Origin: Planococcus chinensis
GTDB lineage: Bacteria > Bacillota > Bacilli > Bacillales_A > Planococcaceae
Assembly: GCF_020071995.1 (NCBI RefSeq)
Contig: NZ_JABWTK010000002.1
Span: 310,001-374,000 of the forward strand
Direction: 5' to 3'
Length of the DNA: 64,000 bases
Under the pieces are notes generated by a model. It was not told the origin of the DNA, ran no database searches, and saw only the letters and a list, made by a program, of their open reading frames with translations. Each line of letters opens with the position of its first letter. Position 1 is the first letter of the stretch. Positions 42,321 to 51,261 of the stretch are shown here, piece by piece. The position numbers and the translations under genes are program-made.

Positions 42321-42354
42321 GAAAAAAGCCGACTCTTTTAAAAGAATCAGCTTT
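42321..42354 (-). terminator. Terminator of the cobalamin-STAS operon
   Basis: On the minus strand AAAGCTGATTCTTTT pairs with AAAAGAGTCGGCTTT with two mismatches and ends in a T run. The stem overlaps the stop codon of the STAS gene. Confidence 0.7.
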
Positions 42355-43120
42355 GGCTTGTCCATCTGTTGGCCGACAGGACTTCCTGCAGCGAAGAAAG
42401 AAAACGCATCGGCAACTTTGCTTGCATATGATGCAGTTGCTTGGCATGTTCCGGTTTGACGCCGGTAAAGATGCTAGACGTTCCCATAATGCTCAACGAC
42501 TGGAGAAGTTGATCCAAATGTTGAAGGCCTTCGTCTGTAATTTTCCCCATTGCGGTTAAATCAAAAATCACGGTTTCAGCCTGCGTTTCATAAATGTTGG
42601 CCAAAAGCCGCGGCATAAATGCCAATACCTGCTCTTCCGTCAAATCGCCGAACAAAGGCACGAGCAGCCGGTCGCTATCCAATTGGATATACGGGGCAGA
42701 CAATTCACGCACTTTTTGAAGCAGTTCGAGCGTCCGTTCTTTTTCCTGGAAAAGATCATAATCCGTCTCCCGGAGCCTTTCACGCAGTTTAGTCAGTTGA
42801 TTTGCGACACGCTCCAGCTGGTTGTCCTTGGGAACGATAACGAGCGAGATATTTCCTGAATCACTCCGTTTTCCGTAAACATCCGCTAAAAACAATCCGT
42901 CTTTTCTGGAAATGAAATTAAGCTCAAACTTCGGTTGAAGAACTTCGGAACTTAACATGTTTTTTGCTTTTTGTAGGCTTTCTTCGTCAACAATATCGGT
43001 GAATAACCGGCAGTCCCCAAACAGTTCAAACGCTTCTGCCGAGCTTTCGACGACGTGCAATTGGATATCCAATGTAAATGCCGGGAGCGGCAATGCATTA
43101 AATTGAGATGTCGTAGTCAT
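42347..43120 (-). CDS. PAS-like and STAS domain protein (RsbR-like)
   Basis: A 257-residue protein. Residues about 8-98 look like a PAS fold (PLPAFTLDIQLHVVESSAEA, LFTDIVDEESLQKA), then a coiled-coil linker (about 100-140), then a STAS domain (about 145-250) with VPLFGDLTEEQ, VIFDLTAMGKITDEG and FTGVKPEHAKQL. This is the plan of RsbR stressosome proteins and YtvA. By eye, the two threonines phosphorylated in RsbRA align with Asp196 and Gln228, so control may differ from classical RsbR. It overlaps the cobalamin-binding gene by 23 bp, so the two products probably work together. No RsbS or RsbT homologue is in the window. Confidence 0.8.
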   Translation of the reverse strand: MTTTSQFNALPLPAFTLDIQLHVVESSAEAFELFGDCRLFTDIVDEESLQKAKNMLSSEVLQPKFELNFISRKDGLFLADVYGKRSDSGNISLVIVPKDNQLERVANQLTKLRERLRETDYDLFQEKERTLELLQKVRELSAPYIQLDSDRLLVPLFGDLTEEQVLAFMPRLLANIYETQAETVIFDLTAMGKITDEGLQHLDQLLQSLSIMGTSSIFTGVKPEHAKQLHHMQAKLPMRFLSSLQEVLSANRWTSQS

Positions 43121-43751
43121 TGCGCGGATTCTCTCCCGTCTTGAGCCAGAGTTCCAACTGGCTTAAATCTTGTATAACCATCGCCCCGGTGCTTCTCAAA
43201 GAATTCACATTGGAAACGTTGACCGCCCGGCCCCCAATCAAAACAGCCGGTTTTGAGTGCAATGCCATAAACGCTTGTGCATACGTTTTTAAAACAGGCA
43301 GTCTGTATACCAGTGCCCCCGATAAAGCGACAACATCAGGCTGCCATTTTTCTGCCGCCTCCAAAGCATGCGGCAACGGCAGGTTGGGTCCCATGTATTT
43401 CACCGACCAGCCATGTTCACGAAAAAGGCTGGATACCATTTTCAGGCCGATATAATGGTCCTCCCCTTCGGGACCGAGAACCATCACTTTTCTTTCCAGC
43501 CCTTTTTCTGCCATTTCGCGATTATCCACGGCTGATACGACAAAATCGCATATGGCTGTCGCTAAATGCTCATCCGCCACTGTAATTTCATTGTTCTCCC
43601 ATAAAGCGCCGATATGGTACATTGCAGGCGTCAGCAAATGGTCGAATAATTCTTTGCGGCTGTGCTGGGCGAGGAAGAAATGAATGTGGCGCAACGCCTC
43701 CTTATCTTCGCCTTCCAAAAACAAATTCGCTAATTGAGTGGGTTGAATCAT
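43098..43751 (-). CDS. Cobalamin-binding protein of CarH photoreceptor type, without DNA-binding domain
   Basis: A 217-residue protein. A helical bundle (about 1-85) carries Trp51-x9-Glu61-His62 (WENNEITVADEH), the W-x9-EH signature of adenosylcobalamin photoreceptors such as CarH. A Rossmann-type B12 domain (about 87-205) has His99 in EGEDHYIGLKM, the lower cobalt ligand, and LSGALVYRLP and IGGRAV loops. CarH's additional upper ligand (His132, next to the Trp) is Glu52 here, so bis-His ligation after photolysis may not occur. There is no MerR domain; the partner is the STAS protein encoded downstream. AAAGGAGG precedes the ATG. Confidence 0.87.
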   Translation of the reverse strand: MIQPTQLANLFLEGEDKEALRHIHFFLAQHSRKELFDHLLTPAMYHIGALWENNEITVADEHLATAICDFVVSAVDNREMAEKGLERKVMVLGPEGEDHYIGLKMVSSLFREHGWSVKYMGPNLPLPHALEAAEKWQPDVVALSGALVYRLPVLKTYAQAFMALHSKPAVLIGGRAVNVSNVNSLRSTGAMVIQDLSQLELWLKTGENPRNDYDISI

Positions 43752-43769
43752 TGGATCAACCTCCTTTTG

Positions 43770-44123
43770 CTACGGTTTAGTAAGTAATGCATTCGCCTCT
43801 TTCAGGCAGTCAAGCATAAAACGCTCTTCTTGTTTCTCGGTTTTTCCCGGAAGAATGTCGATAAGCCGCTCAAAATTATCAATAATCAATGCAGTTTCCA
43901 CGTTTCGGCTATTCAGCACCGTCTCGAGCCAAAGACTATAATCCAGGAATACTTGCTTGTCTTCCAGTTCATAAGCCGTTTCCAAATGGTCCAGATGGTG
44001 ATGGTTGTCTTTTTCAGTATGCTGAAACCCCTGCTCGCCGAAGCGCTCCCAAAGATTTGGATAGGCTTCATAGATGCTTTTGGCCGTTTCCAGCGCAATT
44101 TTGTCTTTAATGGCCTTATTCAT
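43770..44123 (-). CDS. Helical protein of unknown function in the cobalamin-STAS operon
   Basis: A 117-residue, all-helical protein with a histidine-rich segment (FQHTEKDNHHHLDHLETAYE, about residues 33-52) and DYSLWLETVLNSRNVETALI. The pattern suggests a small helical bundle that could bind a ligand or partner, but I cannot assign a family. GAGGTGG precedes the ATG. It overlaps the ABM gene by 4 bp and ends 18 bp before the cobalamin gene, which argues for a shared function. Confidence 0.7.
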   Translation of the reverse strand: MNKAIKDKIALETAKSIYEAYPNLWERFGEQGFQHTEKDNHHHLDHLETAYELEDKQVFLDYSLWLETVLNSRNVETALIIDNFERLIDILPGKTEKQEERFMLDCLKEANALLTKP

Positions 44124-44425
44124 TCGGCTACCACCTCATACTGGCGGACCTTTGGCACAATTCCGGCCAATGCCTTATCCGGATAATTTTTTTCAAGTTC
44201 ATGGATTTCCTTAAATTCATTGCTTCGAACCCAGTTCATATAAGATTCTTTTGACTGCCATTCCATATGCACAGTCAATTCATTTAATTTTTTGGTGTTC
44301 TGGATCAAGCGAAACTGCTGAAAGCCTTCTGCCTGGTCCACCCGGCGGGAACGGTTCTGGTATATTTCAATAAGATCCTGCGTTTTCTCCATGGGTACTT
44401 CTACAGTTGAGGTCACAATATACAT
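44120..44425 (-). CDS. Antibiotic-biosynthesis-monooxygenase (ABM) fold protein, IsdG/HmoA-like
   Basis: A 101-residue ferredoxin-fold protein. It starts MYIVTSTVEV and has MEWQSKESYMNWVRSNEFKE with Trp65 and His75, ten residues apart as in the heme-degrading IsdG family (Trp67/His77). The catalytic Asn of IsdG near residue 7 appears to be Ser6 here, so heme degradation is possible but not certain. AAAAGGGG precedes the ATG. It is the first gene of the four-gene operon. Confidence 0.78.
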   Translation of the reverse strand: MYIVTSTVEVPMEKTQDLIEIYQNRSRRVDQAEGFQQFRLIQNTKKLNELTVHMEWQSKESYMNWVRSNEFKEIHELEKNYPDKALAGIVPKVRQYEVVAE

Positions 44426-44552
44426 CCATATTCCCCTTTTTAAAATTAGTTAATGCTTATTATAACCTTTCGCCAAGCGAATTAAAAGAAATGCTCTTTT
44501 CACTTATTTATCGTGATGAGCAGTATATTTTTAGACTATTTCAACTTTCCCC

Positions 44553-44581
44553 TTGCACTTCTTTCTGAAATGCTCTAGACT
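44553..44581 (+). promoter_or_regulatory. Putative promoter of the S-box operon
   Basis: TTGCAC (44553-44558), 17-bp spacer, TAGACT (44576-44581), located just before the riboswitch. Both boxes are imperfect. Confidence 0.4.
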
Positions 44582-44619
44582 TACAAATATCGAATTATAC
44601 ATAACTTCATAATTTATTT

Positions 44620-44777
44620 CTTATCAAGAGAGACGGAGGGATTTGGCCCTATGATGTCTCAGCAACCAGCCTCACGGCCACGGTGCTAATTCCAATAGGC
44701 AGCCGCCTAGAAGATGAGAAGATTATGTTCCTGAAATAGGGGCTTTCTTCTTTTTGAAGAAAGCCCCTATTTTTTTA
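44620..44777 (+). ncRNA. SAM-I (S-box) riboswitch with terminator
   Basis: The aptamer (about 44620-44727) has conserved S-box elements: ATCAAGAGAGACGGAGGGA, TTTGGCCCTATGATG, CAGCAACC, GGTGCTAATTCC and a closing GATGAGAAGAT. It is followed by a strong terminator, AAATAGGGGCTTTCTTC pairing with its complement (44734-44772), then T residues. Binding of S-adenosylmethionine should favour the terminator and shut off the methionine genes downstream. Confidence 0.96.
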
Positions 44778-44795
44778 TTCGAAAGGATGATGAAC

Positions 44796-45914
44796 ATGAC
44801 AAAACAAAGTTTGGAGACAGCAATGGTCCAATTGGGGAACCGCAATGATGCCGAAACGGGTGCTGTCAGCCCTCCCATTCATTTGTCAACAGCATATGCC
44901 CATGAAGCATTGGGGCAATCGACGGGGTTCGATTATACGCGAACGAAAAATCCGACGAGGGCCATTCTAGAAGAAGGCATTGCCGCACTTGAACAAGGAA
45001 ACGCAGGGTTTGCCTGCAGTTCCGGTATGGCCGCCATCCAGCTTGTTTTGTCCTTGTTCCGTCCGGGAGACGAACTTCTCGTTCCGGAAGATGTATATGG
45101 TGGAACTTACCGGCTGCTTGACCACTTTGCCAAGGTGTATAACATCCGGACGATTTACGCCGATTTTAAGGACAGTACGAAAACCGAAGCATTCATCTCG
45201 GAGCATACACGGGCATTCTTTATCGAAACCCCGACAAATCCATTAATGGAGGAAATTGATTTAATTGCCTATGCAGCACTGGCGAAAAAACATAATCTCC
45301 TGCTCATCGTTGATAACACGTTTTTAACGCCTTTCCTCCAGCAGCCGCTCGCTTTAGGAGCTGATATTGTCGTCCATAGCGCGACGAAATACATCGGTGG
45401 ACACAATGATGTATTAGCTGGATTAGTCGTTGCTAAAGGCCAGGGAATCTGTGAAAAATTGGCCAGCCTTCACAATGCGGCCGGCGCCGTCTTATCCCCT
45501 TTTGATTCATGGCTCTTGATCCGGGGAATGAAAACTTTGCCGCTCCGAATGCGGCAGCATGAAAAAAACGCCCGAAAGGTAGCGGCTTTTTTGAAACAGC
45601 AGCCGGTCATTGCAGAAGTCCTTTATCCCGGCAAAGGCGGCATGTTGTCTTTCCGCCTGAACAACGAGGAATGGATCGCCCCTTTTCTCGAAAACGTCCG
45701 TTTGATCGCTTTCGCCGAAAGCCTCGGAGGCGTCGAAAGTTTCATCACGTATCCGGCAACACAGACGCATGCGGATATTCCGGAATCCGAGCGTGTACGC
45801 CGCGGCATTTGCAACCGCCTGCTCCGGTTTTCTGTCGGAATTGAAGATGCCGACGATTTAATCGCTGATTTAACCCAGACATTCGCTAAACTCGAAAAGG
45901 AGGCTATTCGCTAA
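44796..45914 (+). CDS. metI: Cystathionine gamma-synthase / O-acetylhomoserine thiolyase
   Basis: A 372-residue PLP enzyme of the Cys/Met metabolism family. The PLP lysine is in VVHSATKYIGGHNDVLAG, and CSSGMAAIQLVLSL and ETPTNPLMEE are typical. MetI joins an activated homoserine with cysteine or sulfide. Length equals B. subtilis MetI (373). The ATG at 44796, after GAAAGGATGATG, lies just beyond the S-box terminator. It overlaps metC by 1 bp. Confidence 0.93.
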   Translation: MTKQSLETAMVQLGNRNDAETGAVSPPIHLSTAYAHEALGQSTGFDYTRTKNPTRAILEEGIAALEQGNAGFACSSGMAAIQLVLSLFRPGDELLVPEDVYGGTYRLLDHFAKVYNIRTIYADFKDSTKTEAFISEHTRAFFIETPTNPLMEEIDLIAYAALAKKHNLLLIVDNTFLTPFLQQPLALGADIVVHSATKYIGGHNDVLAGLVVAKGQGICEKLASLHNAAGAVLSPFDSWLLIRGMKTLPLRMRQHEKNARKVAAFLKQQPVIAEVLYPGKGGMLSFRLNNEEWIAPFLENVRLIAFAESLGGVESFITYPATQTHADIPESERVRRGICNRLLRFSVGIEDADDLIADLTQTFAKLEKEAIR

Positions 45915-47089
45915 TGACGGATCGTTTAGAAACTCAATTTATTCATGCAGCCGGCGTTGACCGTGAAACCGGTGCAGTGAATGTACCCATTTATTTATCT
46001 TCGACTTATCATCAGGAAAGCTTTGATGAATTCGGCCCTTTCGACTATAGCCGCTCCGGCAATCCGACGCGTTTAAAATTGGAAGAAACCATTGCTAAGC
46101 TTGAAAACGGCACGCGCGGATTCGCCTTTGCGTCCGGCATGGCTGCTATTTCATCAGCATTCATGCTGCTTTCAGCAGGCGACCATGTGCTTGTTTCAGA
46201 AGACGTCTACGGCGGCACTTACCGGTTCGTCACAGAAGTCCTGACTAAATTCCACATCGACTATACATTCGTCAATATGACGGATTTGAGTGAAATGGCA
46301 GAGGCGATCCGCCCGAATACAAAAGTCATTTATCTTGAAACGCCTTCCAACCCGGTCATGAACATCACCGACATTGAAATCGCTGCAAAACTGGCAAAAG
46401 CGAATGACTGCCTGACATTTGTCGACAACACGTTTATGACGCCGCTTTACCAAAACCCGCTGGACCTAGGAGCAGACCTCGTCCTTCACAGTGCGACAAA
46501 GTTCTTGTCAGGACATAGCGATATCATTGCCGGACTTGCCGTTACCAAAGATGTGGAGCTCGGCAACCGCTTGGGCTTTATCCAAAACACCTTCGGTTCG
46601 GTCTTGGGAGCCCAGGATTCCTATAACTTGATCCAAGGCATCAAGACACTCGGAGCCCGGCTGAAACAGTCTTCCGGCTCAGCCCGCATCATCGCCGATT
46701 ACCTGCACAGCCATCCAGCCATTGAAGAAGTGTATTATCCCAGATTCCGTTTCCATCCGGGCTACCCGATACATGAACGCCAGGCAACAGGTGCCGGAGC
46801 CGTCTTGTCTTTCCGCCTGGCTGACAAGGAAGCAGCCCGGACATTTGTGGAAAGCTTACAGATTCCAATATTTGCCGTCAGCTTAGGAGCAGTCGAATCG
46901 ATCTTATCGTATCCGGCAACAATGTCCCACGCTTCGATGCCAAAAGAAGAACGCGAAAAACGCGGCATTACAGACGGCTTGCTGCGCTTGTCAGTCGGGT
47001 TGGAGCACACAGATGACTTATTGGAAGATCTGGAACAAGCATTGCAAAAAGTCCGGCAAGCGGCCGGAGAGGCATCAACCATCCTATAA
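45914..47089 (+). CDS. metC: Cystathionine beta-lyase
   Basis: A 391-residue PLP enzyme of the same family as metI, with the lysine motif LHSATKFLSGHSDIIAG. MetC splits cystathionine to homocysteine. Length equals B. subtilis MetC (390). Its ATG overlaps the metI stop (TAATG), with AAGGAGG in the end of metI, so the two are translationally coupled under the S-box. Confidence 0.93.
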   Translation: MTDRLETQFIHAAGVDRETGAVNVPIYLSSTYHQESFDEFGPFDYSRSGNPTRLKLEETIAKLENGTRGFAFASGMAAISSAFMLLSAGDHVLVSEDVYGGTYRFVTEVLTKFHIDYTFVNMTDLSEMAEAIRPNTKVIYLETPSNPVMNITDIEIAAKLAKANDCLTFVDNTFMTPLYQNPLDLGADLVLHSATKFLSGHSDIIAGLAVTKDVELGNRLGFIQNTFGSVLGAQDSYNLIQGIKTLGARLKQSSGSARIIADYLHSHPAIEEVYYPRFRFHPGYPIHERQATGAGAVLSFRLADKEAARTFVESLQIPIFAVSLGAVESILSYPATMSHASMPKEEREKRGITDGLLRLSVGLEHTDDLLEDLEQALQKVRQAAGEASTIL

Positions 47090-47108
47090 AAGAGAGAAGG
47101 AATAATAC

Positions 47109-48212
47109 ATGACCACAACAGCAACCAAAGCCCCATTCAGAGCAGACCATGTCGGGAGTTTACTTCGCCCCGACAGCATTCATAACGCGCGACAGCAATT
47201 CAAAGATGGCGAAATCACAGCACAGCAATTGCGTGAAATTGAAACCGCGGAAATTACCCGTATTGTGGACAAACAGATTGAAGCCGGATTGCAGGCCGTA
47301 ACTGACGGCGAATTCCGCCGGACTTTCTGGCACACTGATTTCATGGCGCATATCAACGGATTTGAAGGGTACACTCCAGAAAAAGGCTATCAATTTAAGA
47401 ATGTGGTGACTGAAGCATATGATGTCCGTAATATCGGCAAAATTTCTTTTGATAAAAACCATCCCTTCGTCAAGGATTTCATTGAATTCAAGGAAATTGT
47501 AGATGGCCGCGCAGTTCCAAAGCTGACAATCCCAAGTCCGAACCAATTTTTCAATCAGGGCATCCGTGACGAAAGCATATATCCGGATCTGGAAGTCTAT
47601 GCAAAAGACGTCATTGAAGCTTACCGGGATGCCCTCAAAGCCTTTTATGAAGCAGGAGCCCGCTATATCCAAATTGATGATGTTTATATCGCAGGACTGT
47701 CGTCTCCTGATATCCCGTTTAATGATGGTCAATATAACCGGGAATACCTGATTGATTTGGCACTGCGGGTCGTTAATGGCGTACTGGAAGGCAAACCTGA
47801 AGATTTGTATGTAACGACGCATCTATGCCGCGGCAACTATAAATCGGATTGGGCTTTTGAAGGAAGCTACGCCTTGATCGCCCCTACTTTATTTGCGAAA
47901 GAAAAAGTGGACGGCTTTTTCCTCGAATATGATGATGAGCGCTCCGGCAGTTTCCAGCCGCTCGAGCATATTCCGGTTGGCGGAGCTAAAGTAGTCCTCG
48001 GTGTATTCACTTCAAAACGAGGTGAATTGGAAGACAAAGAAGCAATCAAAGCGAAAATCGAAGAAGCCGCAAAGTACGTTCCTCTTGAACAGATTTGCAT
48101 CAGCCCTCAATGTGGATTCGCTTCCACACACCACGGCAACAGCCTTACCGAACAGCAGCAATGGGATAAGCTGAAGTTTATCGTGGAGCTCTCTAAAGAA
48201 ATTTGGGGATAA
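47109..48212 (+). CDS. Cobalamin-independent methionine synthase-like protein (YxjG/YxjH type)
   Basis: A 367-residue protein equal to the C-terminal catalytic barrel of MetE. It starts with FRADHVGSLLRP and has the zinc-site motifs THLCRGNYKS and ISPQCGFASTHHG. The N-terminal MetE domain is absent, as in B. subtilis YxjG and YxjH, which are also S-box controlled. It probably methylates homocysteine with a one-carbon donor. It follows metC by 19 bp with AGAGAAGGA before the ATG. Confidence 0.9.
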   Translation: MTTTATKAPFRADHVGSLLRPDSIHNARQQFKDGEITAQQLREIETAEITRIVDKQIEAGLQAVTDGEFRRTFWHTDFMAHINGFEGYTPEKGYQFKNVVTEAYDVRNIGKISFDKNHPFVKDFIEFKEIVDGRAVPKLTIPSPNQFFNQGIRDESIYPDLEVYAKDVIEAYRDALKAFYEAGARYIQIDDVYIAGLSSPDIPFNDGQYNREYLIDLALRVVNGVLEGKPEDLYVTTHLCRGNYKSDWAFEGSYALIAPTLFAKEKVDGFFLEYDDERSGSFQPLEHIPVGGAKVVLGVFTSKRGELEDKEAIKAKIEEAAKYVPLEQICISPQCGFASTHHGNSLTEQQQWDKLKFIVELSKEIWG

Positions 48213-48220
48213 ATCAAAAA

Positions 48221-48255
48221 ACAGTGAACGGAAAATTTCCGTTCACTGCTTTTTT
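48221..48255 (+). terminator. Terminator of the methionine operon
   Basis: CAGTGAACGGAAA / TTTCCGTTCACTG is a long GC-balanced stem followed by T residues. Confidence 0.92.
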
Positions 48256-48330
48256 AAAGCCTACTTTTCCTGTCTCTGCTCAACCGAAAAAAAGCCGTCC
48301 CTTCCCAAAGGATTGGCCGCTTTTCTTCTA

Positions 48331-49569
48331 TTATATATGTTCTTTGCCAGAAACAGCCGGAACGCCATCCAGCGTGCTTTGCGGCAAACTTGCATAATTG
48401 GCGACGCCAGTCTCGATTGCAGCCTTTGCTACAGCCTCTGCTACAGCCGGTGCCACCCGCAGATCAAAAGGAGCCGGTATCACATAATCGTCATGAAGTT
48501 CATGCGCCTCGATCAGTCCGGCAATGGCTTCAACGGCCGCAATTTTCATTGCATCATTGATTTGGCTCGCCTGAACATCCAATGCCCCTCTGAAGATTCC
48601 AGGAAAAGCCAGAACATTATTGACCTGGTTCGGAAAATCGGAGCGTCCTGTCCCGACAATACGCGCGCCCGCTTCTTTCGCTAAATGCGGAAGAATTTCC
48701 GGATTCGGATTGGCCATTGCGAAAATGATTGGATCTTTTGCCATCGTCCGGATCATGTCCTGCGTCAGCGCCCCTTCCGCTGAAACGCCGATAAAGACAT
48801 CCGCACCATGGATAACGTCTCCCAGCAAGCCTTCCAAACGGTCCGGGTTGGTGTCGTTCGCTACTTTTTCCTTGTACGGATTCATGCCGTACGTCCGGCC
48901 ATCAAAAATAGCCCCTTTTGTATCGCACATTATGAGCTGGCTGCAGCCAAACTTCCTTAAAAGCTTCACTACAGCAATACCGGCTGCACCCGCGCCGTTG
49001 ACCACAATTTTCGTTTCAGCAATTTCCTTGCCGACCAATTTCAAGGCATTGGTCAAACCAGCTAATGTCACAATTGCCGTCCCATGCTGGTCATCATGGA
49101 AAACCGGAATGCCCATTTCCTCTTTCAAACGGTCTTCTACAACAAAACAAGTCGGCGCCGAAATATCCTCCAAGTTGACGCCGCCAAAGCCAGGTTCAAG
49201 CAATTTGACCGTTTGAATGATGGTTTCAGCATCCGTTGTGTTCAAACAAATTGGAAACGCATCGACCCCCGCGAATTCTTTGAACAGCAAGGCTTTTCCT
49301 TCCATTACCGGCAATGCCGCTTCAGGTCCGATATTGCCCAGTCCAAGAACCGCAGTGCCATCCGTGATAACTGCCACTGTATTGCCTTTCATCGTATAGT
49401 CATATACTTTGCCGCGGTCTGCTGCTATTTCCCTGCATGGTTCCGCCACTCCAGGAGAATAAGCAAGGCTTAAATCCCGTTCATTTTTCACCGCCACTTT
49501 GGACCGGACTTCCAATTTCCCTTGATGTTTCCGATGCAACTGCAAAGAATCGTTCTTCAGGTTCGACAT
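48331..49569 (-). CDS. Malic enzyme (YtsJ type)
   Basis: Malic enzyme decarboxylates malate to pyruvate with NAD(P). The 412-residue protein has [28 protein letters not shown], the metal-binding [12 protein letters not shown], the nucleotide loop [13 protein letters not shown] and [10 protein letters not shown]. Length matches B. subtilis YtsJ (410). The ATG at 49569 is chosen because GGGAGATGAGG precedes it. It is monocistronic. Confidence 0.93.
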   Translation of the reverse strand: MSNLKNDSLQLHRKHQGKLEVRSKVAVKNERDLSLAYSPGVAEPCREIAADRGKVYDYTMKGNTVAVITDGTAVLGLGNIGPEAALPVMEGKALLFKEFAGVDAFPICLNTTDAETIIQTVKLLEPGFGGVNLEDISAPTCFVVEDRLKEEMGIPVFHDDQHGTAIVTLAGLTNALKLVGKEIAETKIVVNGAGAAGIAVVKLLRKFGCSQLIMCDTKGAIFDGRTYGMNPYKEKVANDTNPDRLEGLLGDVIHGADVFIGVSAEGALTQDMIRTMAKDPIIFAMANPNPEILPHLAKEAGARIVGTGRSDFPNQVNNVLAFPGIFRGALDVQASQINDAMKIAAVEAIAGLIEAHELHDDYVIPAPFDLRVAPAVAEAVAKAAIETGVANYASLPQSTLDGVPAVSGKEHI

Positions 49570-49677
49570 TGCCTCATCTCCCTTTGTCATAATGGTTTAT
49601 TATAAAGACTATTCTGAAAAATAAAACCCCTTTTCGTCCGTTGCATGACAATTCAGTCTTTTGGCTGAGGCATAACA

Positions 49678-49709
49678 AAAAGGAAGCGTTTACTTGCCCG
49701 CTTCCTTTC
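49678..49709 (-). terminator. Terminator of the LacI-linked catabolic operon
   Basis: On the minus strand GGAAGCG / CGCTTCC around a 10-nt loop is followed by TTTTT. Confidence 0.8.
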
Positions 49710-49715
49710 CTGCAT

Positions 49716-50480
49716 TTACTGGGCCGTATAGCCCCCATCTAAAATTACCGCTTGTCCGGTCATGCCGCGTGCAGAATCACTGGCAATATAAAGTGCCAGA
49801 TCCGTAATTTCATTTACGTCCAGCAGGCGTTTTTGCGGTACGAGTGGATACAGCACTTCCTCCAAAACCTGTTCCAGCTCAATCTTTCGTGTTTTTGCCA
49901 AATCAGCGAATTGGTTGCGCACCAGCTGCGTATCGACATACCCCGGGCAGATGGCGTTTACCGTAATGCCTTGTGCTGCAGTTTCAAGCGCAGCTACTTT
50001 TGTCAATCCGATGACGCCATGCTTCGCAGAATTATAAGCCGCTTTTCCAGCAAACCCGATCACCCCGTTAATCGATGCCATATTGATGATGCGGCCGAAT
50101 CCTTGTTGCCGCATATGCGGCAATGCGTATTTTGTCGCGATAAATGGCGCCGTCAGCATGATTTTAACAAGCAGCTCAAATTTCTCCGTCGGAAAATCCT
50201 CAAGGAGCGAGACATGCTGCATGCCGGCATTGTTCACGAGAAAGTCCAGGCTTCCATAGGTTTCAACTGTGAAATCAATTGCACGTTTAATCTCTTCTTC
50301 TTTCGTCACGTCGCAGACGATGCCCACCGCTTCCCCAGGCAATTGCTTGGCGGCTGCATCCACTGCTTCTTGTGCCAGATCGGAAACGACGACTTTAGCA
50401 CCTGCCTCCGAAAAGGCTTTGGCAATATCAAAACCGATGCCGCGTGCGGCTCCCGTGATGAATAACACTTTCCCTTCCAT
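49716..50480 (-). CDS. 3-hydroxybutyrate dehydrogenase-like SDR
   Basis: A 254-residue short-chain dehydrogenase with TGAARGIGFDIAKAF (NAD loop), NNAGMQHV, the catalytic S-x12-Y-x3-K set around NMASINGV and AAYNSAKHG, and AICPGYVDTQLVRNQ, which is characteristic of D-3-hydroxybutyrate dehydrogenases (B. subtilis YxjF type). It is the last gene of a five-gene operon, 16 bp after another SDR. Confidence 0.85.
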   Translation of the reverse strand: MEGKVLFITGAARGIGFDIAKAFSEAGAKVVVSDLAQEAVDAAAKQLPGEAVGIVCDVTKEEEIKRAIDFTVETYGSLDFLVNNAGMQHVSLLEDFPTEKFELLVKIMLTAPFIATKYALPHMRQQGFGRIINMASINGVIGFAGKAAYNSAKHGVIGLTKVAALETAAQGITVNAICPGYVDTQLVRNQFADLAKTRKIELEQVLEEVLYPLVPQKRLLDVNEITDLALYIASDSARGMTGQAVILDGGYTAQ

Positions 50481-50496
50481 TCAACTTCCTCCTCCA

Positions 50497-51261
50497 TCAA
50501 ATTGCTGTCCAGCCACCGTCCACTTTAACTGTTTCGCCTGTTACAAAATTTGCCAAGTCTGAAGCCAAGTAAAGGACAGCTCCTGAAATATCCTTTGGCT
50601 GGGATAGCCCATCCAAAAGAATCCGGCTATTCACTTCTTTTTTAAATTCTTCGTCTTCAAACATTTTGGCCGTCAGTTCGGTTTCAATAAATGTTGGGGC
50701 AACACCATTGACACGGATGCCGTTTTTCGCCCATTCTACAGCAAGCGCTTTTGTCATTTGCACTAGGCCGCCTTTACTGGAGCAGTAAGCGGCACGTTTA
50801 ACAAATCCGACAAACGCCATTTGGGAAGCGATGTTGATAATGCGTCCACTGTTCTGTTCGAGCATATACTTTGCAGCCGCTTGGCTGGCAAAAAAGGCCG
50901 ATTTTAAATTCAAATCGAGGACGGTATCCCAGTCTTCTTCCGTTACTTCCATGGCCGGCTTCGCAATATTAACGCCTGCATTGTTGACCAGTACATCAAT
51001 CGTGCCGAATTCTTCAGCAGCTGTATCAATCAGGCGCCTCACTTCTTGAATATCGCTTAAGTCTCCGGATACTACCATGCATCGTTCGTTAAACGACCGC
51101 AGCTCCGCCAGCGTTTCTTGGAGGACATCTTTGTTGCGCCCGGAAATCACGACATTGGCATTCAACTTGGCAAAAGTCAAAGCGATGTCTTTGCCGATTC
51201 CTTTGCTCCCGCCTGTTACAACAACCGTTTTGTTTTCAAGCTCGGAAAAGTATGCAGTCAT
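50497..51261 (-). CDS. Short-chain dehydrogenase/reductase
   Basis: A 254-residue SDR with VTGGSKGIGKDIALTF, NNAGVNIAKP, INIASQMAFVG and AAYCSSKGGLVQMTKALA. It resembles the gluconate 5-dehydrogenase and 3-oxoacyl reductase branch, but substrate cannot be fixed. Its ATG overlaps the stop of the upstream gene by 4 bp; GGGGAGGAC precedes it. Confidence 0.88.
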   Translation of the reverse strand: MTAYFSELENKTVVVTGGSKGIGKDIALTFAKLNANVVISGRNKDVLQETLAELRSFNERCMVVSGDLSDIQEVRRLIDTAAEEFGTIDVLVNNAGVNIAKPAMEVTEEDWDTVLDLNLKSAFFASQAAAKYMLEQNSGRIINIASQMAFVGFVKRAAYCSSKGGLVQMTKALAVEWAKNGIRVNGVAPTFIETELTAKMFEDEEFKKEVNSRILLDGLSQPKDISGAVLYLASDLANFVTGETVKVDGGWTAI

